DNA of 64,000 nt, from positions 186,001 through 250,000 of the forward strand of contig JAPEUQ010000009.1 in assembly GCA_027946365.1 (NCBI GenBank). Direction: 5' to 3'. This stretch comes from Kalmusia sp. IMI 367209. Taxonomy: Eukaryota; Ascomycota; Dothideomycetes; Pleosporales; Didymosphaeriaceae. Below, piece by piece: positions 1 through 11,392 of the stretch; positions within the stretch are counted from its first letter, which is position 1; every line of letters starts with the position of its first letter. The notes beneath the pieces were generated by a model that was given only the letters and a program-made list of their open reading frames with translations, was not told the DNA's origin and did not search any database. The position numbers were made by a program, and so were the translations under genes.

Positions 1-2515
1 ATGTACAATGGTACAGTCAATTGCATCGTACAGAACTAGGGTGCACACGGCGTACGATTTAGGTGAACCTTGCTTCGAGGACCTGACTCTAAAGCATATA
101 ATGCTACCAAGGAGGATGGAGATTGCAACGTGTAAATATAGCCACGAGCACTGCTCAAAGACAATCGGAAGCTACAGAGAAAGATTTCAATTCGTCGTAA
201 TCCTTCGAGGACAAGTTTGCATCGTCAAGCACAGCTTCCGGGTTTTTGCAAGGTCGTGTTAGACGCTTCGTCCCTGTGCGATCATCACAATCACTTTGTA
301 CAACTTCATGAAGACATGTATACACCTGCCTACAACAGGAATCTTCTTTTGATTCGCGATACTGCTTAAGCGGTACAATGGCGGGTCTAAACTCTCGCTT
401 AGCGCAAAAGTGAAGGTGAAGGTGAACTCGCTGCCGTAGCAACCCAGAAATCAATCACATGCCATATTTATCCACCGCCCTGCCTTCTACAGTCTTCTAC
501 GACCTACCTTCCCGCCGTCACCGAGACACGCCAAGCCCCTAAGGGAGACGCTAGTGATCAAGAGTCTGTATATAAACCGCATCACCCAGCCACTCCCTCT
601 CTCTTTCTCTCCGCTCCACACCCCCGCTACTCAAGTGCGGTCTTTCACTCGACACTTCGATTTAGCTACCTCCACTACGAAGCTCAACCATCAAGGTCGT
701 TCGAAAGTCGCGACCTAAGATGTTTTACTTTCACTTTGTGCCTCTGACTTGACGTCAGCCTTGGGTACTTTACTTCGCCTTCACCTTCACTCCCTAACTT
801 TCTTCCATCGCTAATCCGCTTCAGTCACCCTATGTCTTTTGCGACACACCTTCATGCTAAGGACATCATCTACGGATCTTCAGCCTTCACCAACATTGCG
901 CATGACTATTCGCATCTTGCCTGACAGCCATGTCACTTCTCCTCTATGGCACTGCACTTCTACATCATGAAAGTCGGGCATCACGTTGGTATCAACAACA
1001 CGAGAACCTTTGCCAGCCATGTCTACGGACCGAGTCGCCTTCCAATTTGTCAGTACAATTCATCACCAACCGAACCAACCAACCGAGTCGAACCGAACCG
1101 AAGTGTGAAAAACACGGCACCGGACAGGAGACAACAAATCTCCTGGGCGCTCCCGATCTGCGGATGGGTGCAGCGTTGAGCTCGATCGGCTTGAACATCA
1201 AGGATCAATGGTACAGGGTGTGGTTCGAGGCCACAGGGTCCCTTGCGCAAGGAAAGTGGGCTGCATTTCGTTTGAATCGAGAGGTGGAAGCTGCACTCGG
1301 CATGGAATCTGGATGGTGGTCCAACTTGGCATTTGATCAAATTGTTTAAAGTCGTCTTTGGTTTGGTGGAGGTTTGGATTCGTTGTTGGTGAGGGGTGTT
1401 CCGGCTTTGTTGTTTCGTTGGGCAATCGCAAGGGTTCAGGATGGACATGGTCGTGACGGTGAAATCATAGCGCGCTGGAGAGGTACACATTGTTCTGGGT
1501 GGATTTGGGAGGATTCAACTGCTGCTGGACGGAACAAATCAAAAAAGTCTGCTCTGACCATTTCGTCTTCTTGCGCCTGTGACATCCTAGTGTATGCAAT
1601 GATCATTCCACCCAGCCACAGGTAGAAGCGGACCATGTCCCCTGTGCCAGGTGAACCCTGTGCCACCATGCCTAGTCCAACATATCGCACGCTAGACAAA
1701 AAGACTAAAGGCCCTTCTACGCAACTATAATGCATGCCGTGGAATCTCAACGCATGCAACATCACCAGACGTTTGCCAAGTCCTACACATCGCATAGCAC
1801 GAGACCGACCGTCTCCAAAAAGGCCTTCAACGGACAGCAAGTCGTCCTCCAAGGCGGGCGCACGTCGTCGAAAAAGAGTTCTCCACCCCCTAGGAAGGAA
1901 TCCGTTAGGCAACTAGCGTGTCCCTGTGCGGGCCACGGTTCCGTTTGGCACATCCTGGGAATCATCCCCGGACCAGGGCACCACGTCATCCACGTTGACA
2001 TCGATGTTCCCGGCACCTTGGATGGGGAGCTACTAGGGGGTGGGTCTTGTCGTAGCGGGCCAGCGACAAATGTTGTGGGCTTGTTGCCCTAGCTACGCGA
2101 TGGAAGTGTATGCTGTTTGGGGTTTGTTGGCCGCGAAAAGGTGTGCATCATGACTTCGTCTGTCACATGATCTAGATCTGGAATGCTTGTTGTGATTCTA
2201 GTGTTTTGATTCATGTGCCCGAGGTGGTGGTGGCCTCCGCACGTCGTGGGTATTCCGCTCTCTACAGTAAACAAGAAACTATATAATAATCACACGAAGC
2301 AAGCCTTTCGCAGCTTCTAAACAAAATGTCGTCAAATCGTAACCGTACATGATCCCTTCCACCTTCGCAGGTGTGCCCTAACAAGCGCAAGACATCCGCC
2401 TTGCTTTGTTCTTTTTTGGTGGAATCCGAGCCCTATTCACAAGGAATGCCAACTACTACTGCGCAAAGCTTTGCTCACCCGCTGACAGCTCCCAAGATGC
2501 CACTGATGACTTGCT
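1..2515. other. gene-poor leading segment with promoter-like DNA
   Basis: I see no gene here that I can support. A TATA-like element (569-575) is followed by a CT-rich tract (about 592-620) and further pyrimidine-rich DNA to about 830, which looks like a fungal promoter and 5' leader on the + strand. The first ATG after it, at 832, opens only a 30-codon frame ending at 924. Longer open frames between 930 and 2090 on both strands overlap one another, lack recognisable domains and have no consistent splice structure. A non-coding transcript or a rapidly evolving spliced gene is possible but not shown. Confidence 0.5.
569..620 (+). promoter_or_regulatory. TATA-like box plus CT-rich initiator tract
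   Basis: TATATAA at 569-575 is followed about 20 nt later by a CTCTCT-rich run. This arrangement is common in core promoters of filamentous ascomycetes. The gene it would drive could not be identified downstream. Confidence 0.35.
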
Positions 2516-3247
2516 CTAAACATAACTCCGCCTGCTGTGGTGCGAGTGGCGTGGCGAGCGTGAACGGTGGCTGCGCGAACCACGGTGGTAGTGGTGAGTC
2601 TCGCGCTTGACGACGACGCGATCGTGGTGGTCGTGGTGGCGGTGGACGAGCAGAGCGAGGATGAAGGTGATGAAAAAGAAGATGCAATTCCTGGTACTCG
2701 TTAGCTTCCATGTGTCACACCCGGGATGTGGAGAGCCATTATTACATGATGCCGAAAGCGAAGGCAGCCTTGAGCATGGCGCATGGCTTGTTGACAGTGA
2801 GGTGCGGGAACTTCGTCCTGATGTCGAGCCAGGATCCGAGCTGAGCATCGTGAGAGTCTCCCCAGGTCCAGTTGGAGCAGTCTGCATCAGCCATGAAGCG
2901 CAGGACGTAGACGGCGCCGATGAAGGCGCCGACGAAGAGAAGATCGACGAATGCGACGAAGCTGGCCGAGTGTTTGGCGCGGCTGTAGAGGAACAAGGTC
3001 CCGATGGCCCACGCGACGGCCAAAACCGACACTATGAAAAGCACCAATATGGGGGTAGGGGTGCGGAAGTTTTGACTATCGAAGATGTGAACGAACCAGG
3101 CCTTTACTTGGTCAGCATTTGGAGAGAGAGAAAGTAGAGAGAGAATGGGTTATGAATGCATCATCGTACCAACATGCCCATGGTCGGGATCAAGGTGAGT
3201 ATCTCCAAGAGCCTCCAGAAGATGAAGGAGATGCCCGAGAAAGACAT
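2516..3247 (-). CDS. MARVEL-like four-TM membrane protein
   Basis: Exons on the minus strand: 3247-3170, 3101-2746, 2690-2516. Intron 3169-3102 starts GTACGA and has GCTGAC before its acceptor; intron 2745-2691 starts GTAATA and has a GCTAAC branch site. The joined frame is 202 aa. Hydrophobic segments lie near the N-terminus (FWRLLEILTLIPTMGML), at about residues 50-70 and 75-100, and at ILALLV near residue 155. A CSNW-containing loop sits between TM3 and TM4. The cytoplasmic tail is strikingly rich in His, Arg and Ser. Small fungal four-TM proteins of this layout usually fall in the MARVEL family, linked to membrane apposition and eisosome-like domains. The family call rests on topology and general resemblance; the exon structure is well supported. 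Confidence 0.72.
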
Positions 3248-3762
3248 TGCGATGGCTACTGGGCGCTTGCCGGTGTGCAGGTGAGGTGAGGGAGGGAGAG
3301 TGTGTCTGTGTGGTGGGCGGGGATGGTTTGCTGCTCAGGGCGGGAAGCTGCGATGCAGCAAGCACGAACTTAAGCACACGGCAAGAGGCGAGCGAAAGAG
3401 GGACGGTTGGTTGGCAACGGCTGCAAAACGTGGAGACACGGCGAGCTTTATTGCTGCGACCAAGAGGAAGGGCTCGTGGCACGCAGGGTGACGTAGATTG
3501 GTGGTGCGCGCTGCAAAACTTGCTGTACACAATTAAATAGTGCCAGGATGAGGGGTGCTGCATATGGCATGGCGGGGGAGTGGCTGGCAGGAAATCATGT
3601 GGCTGGGCTGGCGGTCGCATCGTCCAAGGAACACGAGACGGACCGGGGGTGTGCTGGAAAGCGAACATGGGCTGTTGTCGGAGATGTGCATGGTAGATGT
3701 CGCAAGATGGTGGCGACTATCGCGATGCGAGTGCGGTGGTTGAGGGTCGCTGAAGGAGGAGG

Positions 3763-3812
3763 AGGCGGCAGCAGCAGCAGTAGTGGTGGTGGTGGTAGTA
3801 GTAGTAGTATGT
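3763..3812. repeat. compound trinucleotide repeat (GGC/AGC/AGT/GGT)
   Basis: Runs of related triplets (GGA, GGC, AGC, AGT, GGT, AGT) follow each other without interruption and end near 3812. It is a microsatellite in the divergent promoter region. Confidence 0.8.
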
Positions 3813-4926
3813 AGTAAGTATAGTGTAGGGGGAGCCCATGGTACCGGATGCCTGCTATCAGGGCTCGCTTCGAGAGGCACGCGACGGCAACAAACATTGC
3901 GCGCGGGATCGCTGCATTCCTCCGGCGTTGGGTCTGGATCGGCGCTCTCGCGCTGTATGTGTGTGTGTGTGGATTGAGTATGAATGTGGACTGCGTTCCC
4001 CGGGCGCCCGGTTCCCACGGGTTTCCACGGCTTCCCATTGTGGTTCCCAGCGTGCAGCGTGCCTGCCTGCCTTGCGTGCCTGCCTTGCCTGCGTGCCTGC
4101 CTGACCCGTTGACGCTAAGTCCGCTTCGGGGGCTCTCGCTAGTTAGCGGCTGTCTCTCTCTCTCGTCTGGTCTGGGTCTGTCCTGTCGTTCCCTTCGAAG
4201 CCCGACGAGCTGCAGAAAACCGTCCCCTGCTCATTCTCCTGCACCACGCAGCCACAGGCGATATGGGCTTTTACAGCTGCGCCGTACGAGTCCTGGACGC
4301 CCGCGAACGGCCAATCTCCGACCATGGGCCTGCTCAAGACCGCCTTCTGCCCGTCTTCCTTCGCCGGCCGCAGCGCTGACGCCCGCCCGCTCGCAGAGCA
4401 TACAAGCCTTATCTCTGGGCCTAGCTGCTGTGCCTCTGGCCCGTTTGCTCCGCATCCGCACCACTGACCGAGAAACCCACCCGCCTTGCTATTGGCTCCG
4501 CGCGCAGCTGGAGACCCGGCCTCTGCCTCGCTTCCCTTGGGGCTGCAATTTGAGCCCTCTGCTCGCTCTGCTCGACGGACCATCCAGCCCGCAACCGACC
4601 ATGCAGGGTTTCTTATCGGGACCGCAACTCACAGCTGCTCCTCCACACGGCCTATGCCCAATACAGCGACCCTGTTCACCCATCGTACCTGACCGGCGGG
4701 AATGCAAGGGTCTTCAAAATCGACCGCAATATACCCCATTACCCCATCTCACACCGCAGCATTACCACTTTCCCGCTCCTTCCTTTTCACTGCCTGCTAC
4801 TGAACTGCCCACCGACAACCCGCCCAACGCGTCCCGTTGCCCGCGTCCTGCTTCCCGCAGGCCACGTCGGGACCTCGCCCTTCAGCTGCCCTCTGCCATG
4901 TGCTCATGAGGCGCTCGGTGACACTT

Positions 4927-4947
4927 TGCTGCTGCTGCTGCTGCTGC
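4927..4947. repeat. (GCT)n microsatellite
   Basis: About seven uninterrupted GCT/CTG units lie upstream of the gene starting at 5080. Confidence 0.8.
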
Positions 4948-5060
4948 ATGAACATTCACTTTCACTCTCACCCTGCCCTTGGCTCTGGCTCTTTTCACAG
5001 CAGCTGTGCCCTCCGCCCTTCTTTCCTAGTCCACACACATCTATTCTCATCGCATGAGGG

Positions 5061-5068
5061 TATATAAA
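5061..5068 (+). promoter_or_regulatory. TATA-like box very close to the start codon at 5080
   Basis: TATATAAA ends only 11 nt before the first ATG of the downstream gene. With usual TATA-to-TSS spacing, transcription would begin inside the reading frame. Either this box is not used or the leader is nearly absent. Confidence 0.3.
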
Positions 5069-5079
5069 CTCGATCGATA

Positions 5080-8000
5080 ATGTCGGCCCGAGGCGCGCGA
5101 AGTCGGAAGGCGGTCGTCAAGGACATCGAGAAGAAAGAGAAGAAGGCTGCGCAGAAGGGCAAGGCTGTCGATACCGTTCGCAGGCCTCACGACGCTTTCC
5201 AGGAATGGAACTCGACGGGCACGCGGACGACGACTTCGACCGGCGGTGTACCTTCGAGGCAGCTCACCATTTCCACATCACGCAGCACTTCCACCAACGA
5301 AAGCGGCGGCAGACCACCCTTGAAATCTGCCGTCTCGCATTCTTCCTCGGATCAACACCGCTTCAAGACTTCGACAAGCCGGCCTGACTCGATTTCCGAC
5401 ACGTCGTCCACCGGCAAAGAGAAGTCAAGGTACCAGGCCAATGGCAAAGGCACCAAGGCACCGCGCGGTAGAGGGGGTAAGCTACCTTGCTAGTATAATG
5501 CATCCGTGACCTATGCTGATCGCACATCAACTCTGCAGGCGGCGTGCCGATCAAAAAGGCGGTTTCCACGACGCCCATACCCCCTCTGTTCAGAGCCGAG
5601 TCAGCCCTTCACTATCCTAGCGCAGAACCTAACCACAAGACTTGGATGAACTTCCGAATATGGCAGGGCGGAGACCAAGGCATGAGGCCTTACGGCGGCT
5701 TTGATTTCGTGAGTAACGCGAGGCTGGTTCTTGTTCTCACTGACGATAGCAGGACGAGGACATGCAGACTGGAAATGTTCTCATCTATTTCAAAGAGGAG
5801 CAAATGCATGAGGACCGCCCTCTACCCCAAATCAGAGCTGACCTGGAGGTCCTCGAGAATTCCGGCTCAACATGGATAAGCAATGCCCTACTGTACGGCC
5901 GCATCGATGAAAACGACGACTGGACGCTTGCTGGCAGCCCAGAGTCGTCAGTCCCTCGCCAGTCCTTTTCGCCCAACTTTCCGGCACCACCAGGACAGAG
6001 GCATATGCTTGCAGCAGTCTCTCCGGCCGGCATGTCTCCACCGCCCTTCAACATTGATCAAACCTACTATGGGGTCCCTGGCTATGCCAACGACTCGAGG
6101 GCACAATACTACCCCGACCATGATCGATTTAGCGCCATGTCTCCTCCGCCCTCATTTCGAACGCTTCAGCAACCAACACACGAGTTGTGGTTTACCGCAC
6201 CTGGAAACTTGAAGACACCGCAGGCCCAGAGGCTCCACCACGTCGCTGTTCGAAACTTCATCGCCATGCTACACAACAAACCCATTGTAGGAGCCGATCT
6301 CTTTGAGATGTTGAACACGCTACAGCCCGAGATTCAGGTCATGTACGATCTCGATCACAACGAGCAGTCGAGGATGACGTCACGCGAGCGCAGCGTGCAG
6401 ATGATCACGAACTATCTCACCCAGCACAAGCTAGACGATGTCAGAAATAGTATTAAGCTCGCCATCAGCCTGCTCGCCTGGGCCGAGCAAGACAGTGTGC
6501 GATGGCGCCAAGGCTACTTGGAGAGCTTTGTCCACCTTGCCGGCATTCTAAATCCGCAGGTTGAGGAGCTTCCAGATTTCAAGAGATTGTCTATCGCTAC
6601 CAGGAGGAATCTTGGGATTGCGGCAAAGACTCTACAACTTCGGGTCATGGAAGCTGAGGAGAAGCTGGGGGGCTTCGACTTCGACGACATGTGGCCCGAT
6701 CTTGGCAAAGCTGCCGGTACGTAACCAAACTATGGTGCACTTCCAATCGCTATTGAGCAGAACCGATCCTGGCACAACACACATGAGTGGACCGCGCTAA
6801 CTTGGACGAACATTTAGGTACTCCGGTATATCAGAGCTATCAAGCGTTCCGGCAATTCCTTATAAACTATCTCACCAAGATCTACGGTAATTGGCCGCCT
6901 AATCAGGGGCAAACGTGGCTGAACAGGAAGATTGTCCTTGATTTGCAACGAGACTTCGGCATACTCTATGACTATCTCGTTAACCGAGATGTTATTTGGG
7001 ACGTACGGGAAGAGCGACCCGGCAACAAATGGCAAATGGTGCATTTGAAAACGGAAGATTTCAGGGCCAATGTACCGGAGCTATCGCTGTCGGACATCTT
7101 GGTCACCTGGGATAATAAGCATGGCTATGCCCACATCCCGCATGCGTATCCGCTGTTGCCAAGAGATGTGCCGCAAACAAGGGCCGCACAAAAGAAGGGC
7201 CTTTTCGGTGGCCTAAAGAAAAGCAAAAATGATACGACCAAAGATGCCAAGACCCATTTGCAGCTTTCGATAGTTTTCAGCGATGCGACGAACATCGAGA
7301 AACTAGACTCTTCTTTTAGTGGTAAGTACCGATAAACCCCCTGCCTTCCTCCCTCTCACAAACCCGACGCTCGCAATCTTCCAACAAGCCCTCGACAGCT
7401 CAGATTGGCTGTCCAACCTAGAAGTAAACTGATGATCGATCAGGCAATCTGCTCATCGATACCTTTGAAAAGTTCGAACTTGGTGCAGACCTCAAAACTA
7501 CCACACCACGCGAAGCACGTCTCGGCCGCTGGGTCCTTCTCCATGGCATTCTTCAAGTTCTTTCAACTCTCTCAGTCGATGTTCAATCGCTTAAATACAC
7601 CGACGGTGTGCGTTATTTCCTCTGCACCGATGTTAAGAGATGTCCAGAATGGGTGACCAATGGCCAAACCGACCTTCTTGCAGCGTCTCAAGAGCGGTCG
7701 TGGTGCTGGCAGCGCTCCTGGGATCCAACACCCATCAAAGGCGAACCGATTGAGCTCGAAGCCAGCAGCCGCCTCCCCGCGATGACTGAGGAACTCGATA
7801 GCACTACGCTCGATGGCGCTACTATGCTCAACAACGAAATCCGCCGCATCGGTGAGAAGATAGACAACATCGGCATCACTGCGCAACGCGAGCTCGAGAT
7901 GCGACGCGAGAACGAGAAGATGATCCAAGGCGAGTTTGCCAGCCAGAAAAAAAGATCAAAGTTACAGACTTACGGAGAGCGACTATATTACAAGGCCGTT

Positions 8001-8250
8001 GGTTCCGAATCGAAGTCCGCTGAGGAGCCCCGGCGGCACAACACTTACTTCGCCGCATCATCAGGGAAGGCAGCATGCCGCTGGCTCGAACAGTCCACAG
8101 TATCACGCATTGAGTCCACAGGATCGCCCAAGGAGCCCGCAGGAATATCCTGGGAGTCCGCAGGGTTACCCAGTCAGTCCACAAGCGTACTCCATGCCAC
8201 AACAGGGGAATGACTATCATGATGAAGAAGAGCGACGTGGATGGCGTTGA
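5080..8250 (+). CDS. large conserved fungal protein of unknown function, frameshifted near the 3' end
   Basis: Five exons: 5080-5476, 5539-5708, 5753-6716, 6818-7321, 7444-8250. All four introns have GT..AG ends, and intron 3 has a GCTAAC branch site. The product, about 946 aa once the shift is ignored, starts with a basic low-complexity region (Lys/Glu, then Ser/Thr). A folded region follows, beginning around TWMNFRIWQGGDQGMRP and continuing through LLYGRIDEND, LWFTAPGNLKTPQAQRLHH and VRNFIAMLHNKPIVG. A Pro/Ser/Gln-rich tail with SPQ-type repeats closes it. I recall a similar fungal family listed as a DUF (possibly DUF8004) but cannot verify this. Exon lengths total 3n+1: seven A's at 7947-7953 push the frame out of phase just before the tail. 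Without correction translation ends at 8213 with an unrelated tail; the other frame gives the SPQ repeats and ends at 8250. No function is inferred. Confidence 0.75.
7322..7443 (+). other. intron 4 of the 5080-8250 gene, with possible alternative acceptor
   Basis: The full intron runs from GTAAGT to CAG and joins two exons in phase. Inside it, an acceptor at 7387-7388 would create a usual-length 67-nt intron and open an in-phase peptide, ALDSSDWLSNLE, that reads like protein but meets a stop at 7430-7432. Excising 19 nt (7425-7443) would restore the downstream frame, but that is too short for a normal intron. Confidence 0.5.
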
Positions 8251-8875
8251 GTAGTATTGAGACGTGAACATGGATGCGCAATCGGTTCTGCGATCATGGA
8301 GCATTTTCTTCTTTTCATGTATGATTTTACGTTCGATACCCTCCGGCGTCACTAGTCGCCGGAATTTGTTTCCTACCTCAGGCTTTCCGGGAGCAATTGG
8401 CATGGCCTTCTTGGAAGGGAAAATGGCAGGGAAGGCATCACAAATACGGGCAATCTTTGGTCTCGGAGTGATTTACTCCTCAGGCTCGGTGATGGAATCA
8501 TTCGAAAAGATGTTACCATTCACGTGCGTGATGAGAATCCCCATAGCTGAGAGTATATGTGATACATGGCCTCCGGCGGCCAGTTCCAAAGCGCCCATTT
8601 CTTGATGCATAGTCCTACATATGGTACACTGACTCCATCCCACTCACGGCGCATCCATTGACATCTCGCACCCCTGCCCTCAGCATCCCTACCATTCTCC
8701 TATTCCATATATACACATAGGCCCTCATGTCGCGTGACCGAATCGACCGTTTGCCTTGTTCGCCTCGTATCTCGCATTCCCTATCCCTGCCTGCGCGCCG
8801 TCAGCACCAGCCCTGCCCTCGTCCTCACACGCACCCCTCTTCTCTCTTTCCTCCGGGAACAAGGGGAAACCGAAC
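8251..8875. other. 3' flanks of convergent genes with coding-like minus-strand frame
   Basis: This spacer lies between the 3' ends of the gene ending at 8250 and the bL36m gene. A minus-strand frame starting at ATG about 8615 reads through roughly 45 residues, a TAA, then about 60 more coding-like residues including LVTPEGIERKIIHEKKKML. A GTAAAT donor overlaps the stop, so an intron of about 67 nt ending near the AAG before KAMPIAPGKPEVG could remove it. I do not recognise the product, and the frame runs into the tail of the opposite gene. Confidence 0.3.
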
Positions 8876-9184
8876 TCACCTCTGCTTATGCTTCGGATTC
8901 TTGCTGCAGATAATATACACGTACTTGCCCTTCTTCCTCCGCACGCTCTTGCACCCGTCACACAGCTTCTTGACCGAAGAGCGCACCTTCATGCCCCGCG
9001 TCTGGGCGACCGGCTGTATGCGGAGGCCGCCGAGCCGCGAGGCGAGCGATGCCATGGGTGGCGCCGCGCTGCGCAGACATGGTCGTTGGAGCGGCGCCGT
9101 GTACAGGCTGCGGGTGGGTGTGCGGAGGACGGGTGCGGAGTAGAGGGTGCGGCGGAGGGGGAGGAGGAGCGTTCTTGCGAGCAT
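8876..9184 (-). CDS. RTC6: mitochondrial large-subunit ribosomal protein bL36m
   Basis: Single exon, 102 aa. The last 38 residues form a near-canonical bacterial L36 domain beginning [20 protein letters not shown] and ending PKHKQR. It keeps the zinc-binding pattern CxxC, then C and H (LCDGC, IICS, KHKQR). The first ~60 residues are rich in Arg, Leu, Ser and Ala and poor in acidic residues ([18 protein letters not shown]), as expected of a mitochondrial import presequence. The family binds 23S-type rRNA in the mitoribosome large subunit. The frame is open upstream of this ATG, but the chosen start puts the presequence first. The yeast counterpart is RTC6. Confidence 0.93.
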   Translation of the reverse strand: MLARTLLLPLRRTLYSAPVLRTPTRSLYTAPLQRPCLRSAAPPMASLASRLGGLRIQPVAQTRGMKVRSSVKKLCDGCKSVRRKKGKYVYIICSKNPKHKQR

Positions 9185-9625
9185 CGTGGTGGAATTTCCA
9201 GCGGGAAGGGTTAAAGGGCGCGTGGAAGCGCGGTCGAGGTGCGCTGTGGACAGTGGTGACGGGAGGTAATGTTCGCTGGACTGCTCGGCTGGGAAAATCG
9301 TGCCAAGATATGCACGGACCATGGTGTGTTGAGACCGTCTGGAGGTCGAGGTCAACGTCGAAGCTTCACGTGCATGATTGGCACGGGTCTGTCGAGAAAT
9401 GTTCCAACATGACTTGTCATATCACCACAGATGGACTGCATATTTGTGCTTTCCCCAGTCATGACCATGCTACCCAATGCTTATATACCGTGCTCGCGCT
9501 TGCAATGCCATGCTGCCAATTCCAAAGCCAAACGCCTCTGCAGCTGGGTAATTTTGTTCTTCCGTAGACATAATTTCCTCCATAACGAAATAGAGCTGCC
9601 CTTGCTAAATCGCGTCGCCTGTTCT
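9185..9625. other. intergenic
   Basis: This is the upstream region of the bL36m gene and the 3' flank of NMT. I see no gene in it; the frames present overlap without recognisable domains. Confidence 0.55.
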
Positions 9626-11392
9626 CTACAGCATGACCAGCCCAACTCCGCCCATGGTTTTGGCACTAGGCTTGCCAGCCGGATCAATGCCGCCACCGAG
9701 AGGCGCCGCGCGATAGTTGTAAAGATAGTAGTGCAGGTTGCCGTCGCCGGCACCGAATTTTTGCTCTTCAAGGAAGAGCGGGTTGTCGAGCAGGGTGAGC
9801 GCGTTGAAGACGTCAAAGTTAGCCTAGTACTGTTAGCGTTTGTGTAAAATAGCTTGCTCAGTACATATTATCTTACCTTCTTTGCCAAGATCAGAGCGTC
9901 CTTGATGAGCTCGTTCAGCCGGTGCCCTAGCACGCTCTTGTCGCCACCGAAAGCCTTGTCCGTAGCATAGTAGAAGAGGTACGCAGCCTTGATAAGGTTG
10001 TGCTTTTTATGCCCGATGACTGTGCTCTCGAGGTTGTAGAACGAAAAGAAGTCGGTGATCTTTTTCGTGTTCGGGTCCTCCACGACGTAGGCCCACACCA
10101 CCTGCTCCTTTGTCCCTTCCTTCGTAAACATCCAGTGCTCAAACTCTTCCTTGGTGAAGACCTGCGCCATATCCATGCGCTCGAGGTAGCGCTTAAGTAG
10201 GTCTAGGACTACATCGGTGTCCTTGGGTTCTATCTCACGGATTCCAAGGGTGAGAGTCTGTTCGGGAAGCTTGTATCGAACAATCTGACGCTGCTTTGTG
10301 CTGTTGGGCGGAAGAGGTGAGAAGCCGACGTCGTGCAGCTTCTCCCACTCGAGCGCGCGGTGGAAGTATCGGCACGTTGAGACGGGGGTGGGAAGAAGAG
10401 AGCCAACGGTGTAGACAGCCTGGAAAATGCCATTGATGTAGCATCGACGCGTGATCTCCTTGATGAGAACGGGAGTCAGGCGTTTTGAACGTAGCTTCTT
10501 GTGTACACAGAGGAAGTTGATCTCGGAGCAACTGAGGACTTTTTCGCGTACGCGCAGCTGTATAGGAATACCGGATATGAAGGCAACGAGCTTGCCAGAT
10601 TGCTCGGCGCGAACACCGACATGCCACTCCTTCTTCCAGCCGGGTGCTTTAAGAGCCCTACGATGATGATTAGTGTAACGCTGCATGAAGCACGGATCGA
10701 ACGTACCAATTCAAGAACGAGGGTGAATACCGAAACCGAAACATGGCTTCATTGTCCTCGACGTAGTGGTTCGACAGCAAGTCGTAGACTTCTTCCAGCT
10801 CCTTCTCATCCTCAAGGTCCATTGTCACCCACTTAAAGCCAGGGTACATCTGGCTCGGCTCCTTGGACACCTTGTCAATGTCAATCTCCTTGATCGGCCC
10901 GTCCACTATCTTGTCCTTGGCCATCATCTCGTCGAAGCTCGGCACCGGCTGTGTCTTCCAGAAGGCGTGGCTACCCATATCCTTTGCGTTCTTTGCCTGC
11001 GGCGCGAGGCCTGTCAACATCTCGTTCACGCTAAGCTTCTTGAGCAGCTGTTCGATGCTCTGGTCGCCCTTCTTCGCGAGCAGCTCGTTCTTCAGTGCGG
11101 GGTTCGCTTCCAGCAGCGCGTTGAGCTGGTCCTTGCTAAGGTGGTTCCCGGCGGGCGCATCTGTAGACGCAATGGCGGGGTCCTTGCCCTTGCCAGTAAG
11201 GGCGTCTTTGATCTTCCTCTTCCTGCTCTTCTTCTTCTTCTGTGTCGCGTCCTCGGCACCCTCTACCGTCTCCTCGGCGCTCTCGTCGCCAGACTCGTCG
11301 TGCACATCTTGTTTGCTCGATTCGGCGACCGCCTCGGCGGCTGCTTCGGCGGTCGCATCGGGGTCTGCCACCTTGGAAGCTTCCTGGGGCAT
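9626..11392 (-). CDS. NMT1: glycylpeptide N-tetradecanoyltransferase (N-myristoyltransferase)
   Basis: Exons 11392-10707, 10657-9877 and 9823-9626; introns 10706-10658 (GTACGT..TAG) and 9876-9824 (GTAAGA, GCTAAC, TAG). The joined frame is 554 aa. It transfers myristate from myristoyl-CoA to the N-terminal Gly of substrate proteins in the cytosol and at ribosomes. The first ~130 residues are acidic and Ala-rich, then a Lys-rich stretch (KKKKSRKRK), the usual variable ribosome-binding region. The catalytic GNAT-type domain starts near [13 protein letters not shown] and contains the family signature around [16 protein letters not shown] and ALNW/WALKAPGW-type acyl-CoA motifs. The protein ends GGVGLVML; in known NMTs the C-terminal Leu carboxylate acts as catalytic base, and the end here fits. 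Usually essential and single copy. Confidence 0.96.

Larger units (their letters stand above)
3248..5079. other. divergent intergenic region, low-complexity and CT-rich
   Basis: This 1.8 kb spacer separates the start of the minus-strand MARVEL-like gene from the plus-strand gene at 5080, so it probably holds both promoters. It is full of simple repeats: GGC/AGC/AGT/GGT triplets at about 3763-3812, a TG run near 3957-3971, GCCT-type repeats at about 4055-4105, and a GCT run at about 4927-4947. A long frame across 3848-4909 has Ser/Pro/Arg-biased composition expected of CT-rich DNA and no domain, so it is not called. Confidence 0.6.

Noticed and set aside
3848..4909. A 353-codon ATG-started plus-strand frame
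   Set aside because: Composition is Ser/Pro/Arg/Leu-rich as expected from CT-rich promoter DNA, it has simple repeats and no domain, and it lies directly upstream of a clear gene.
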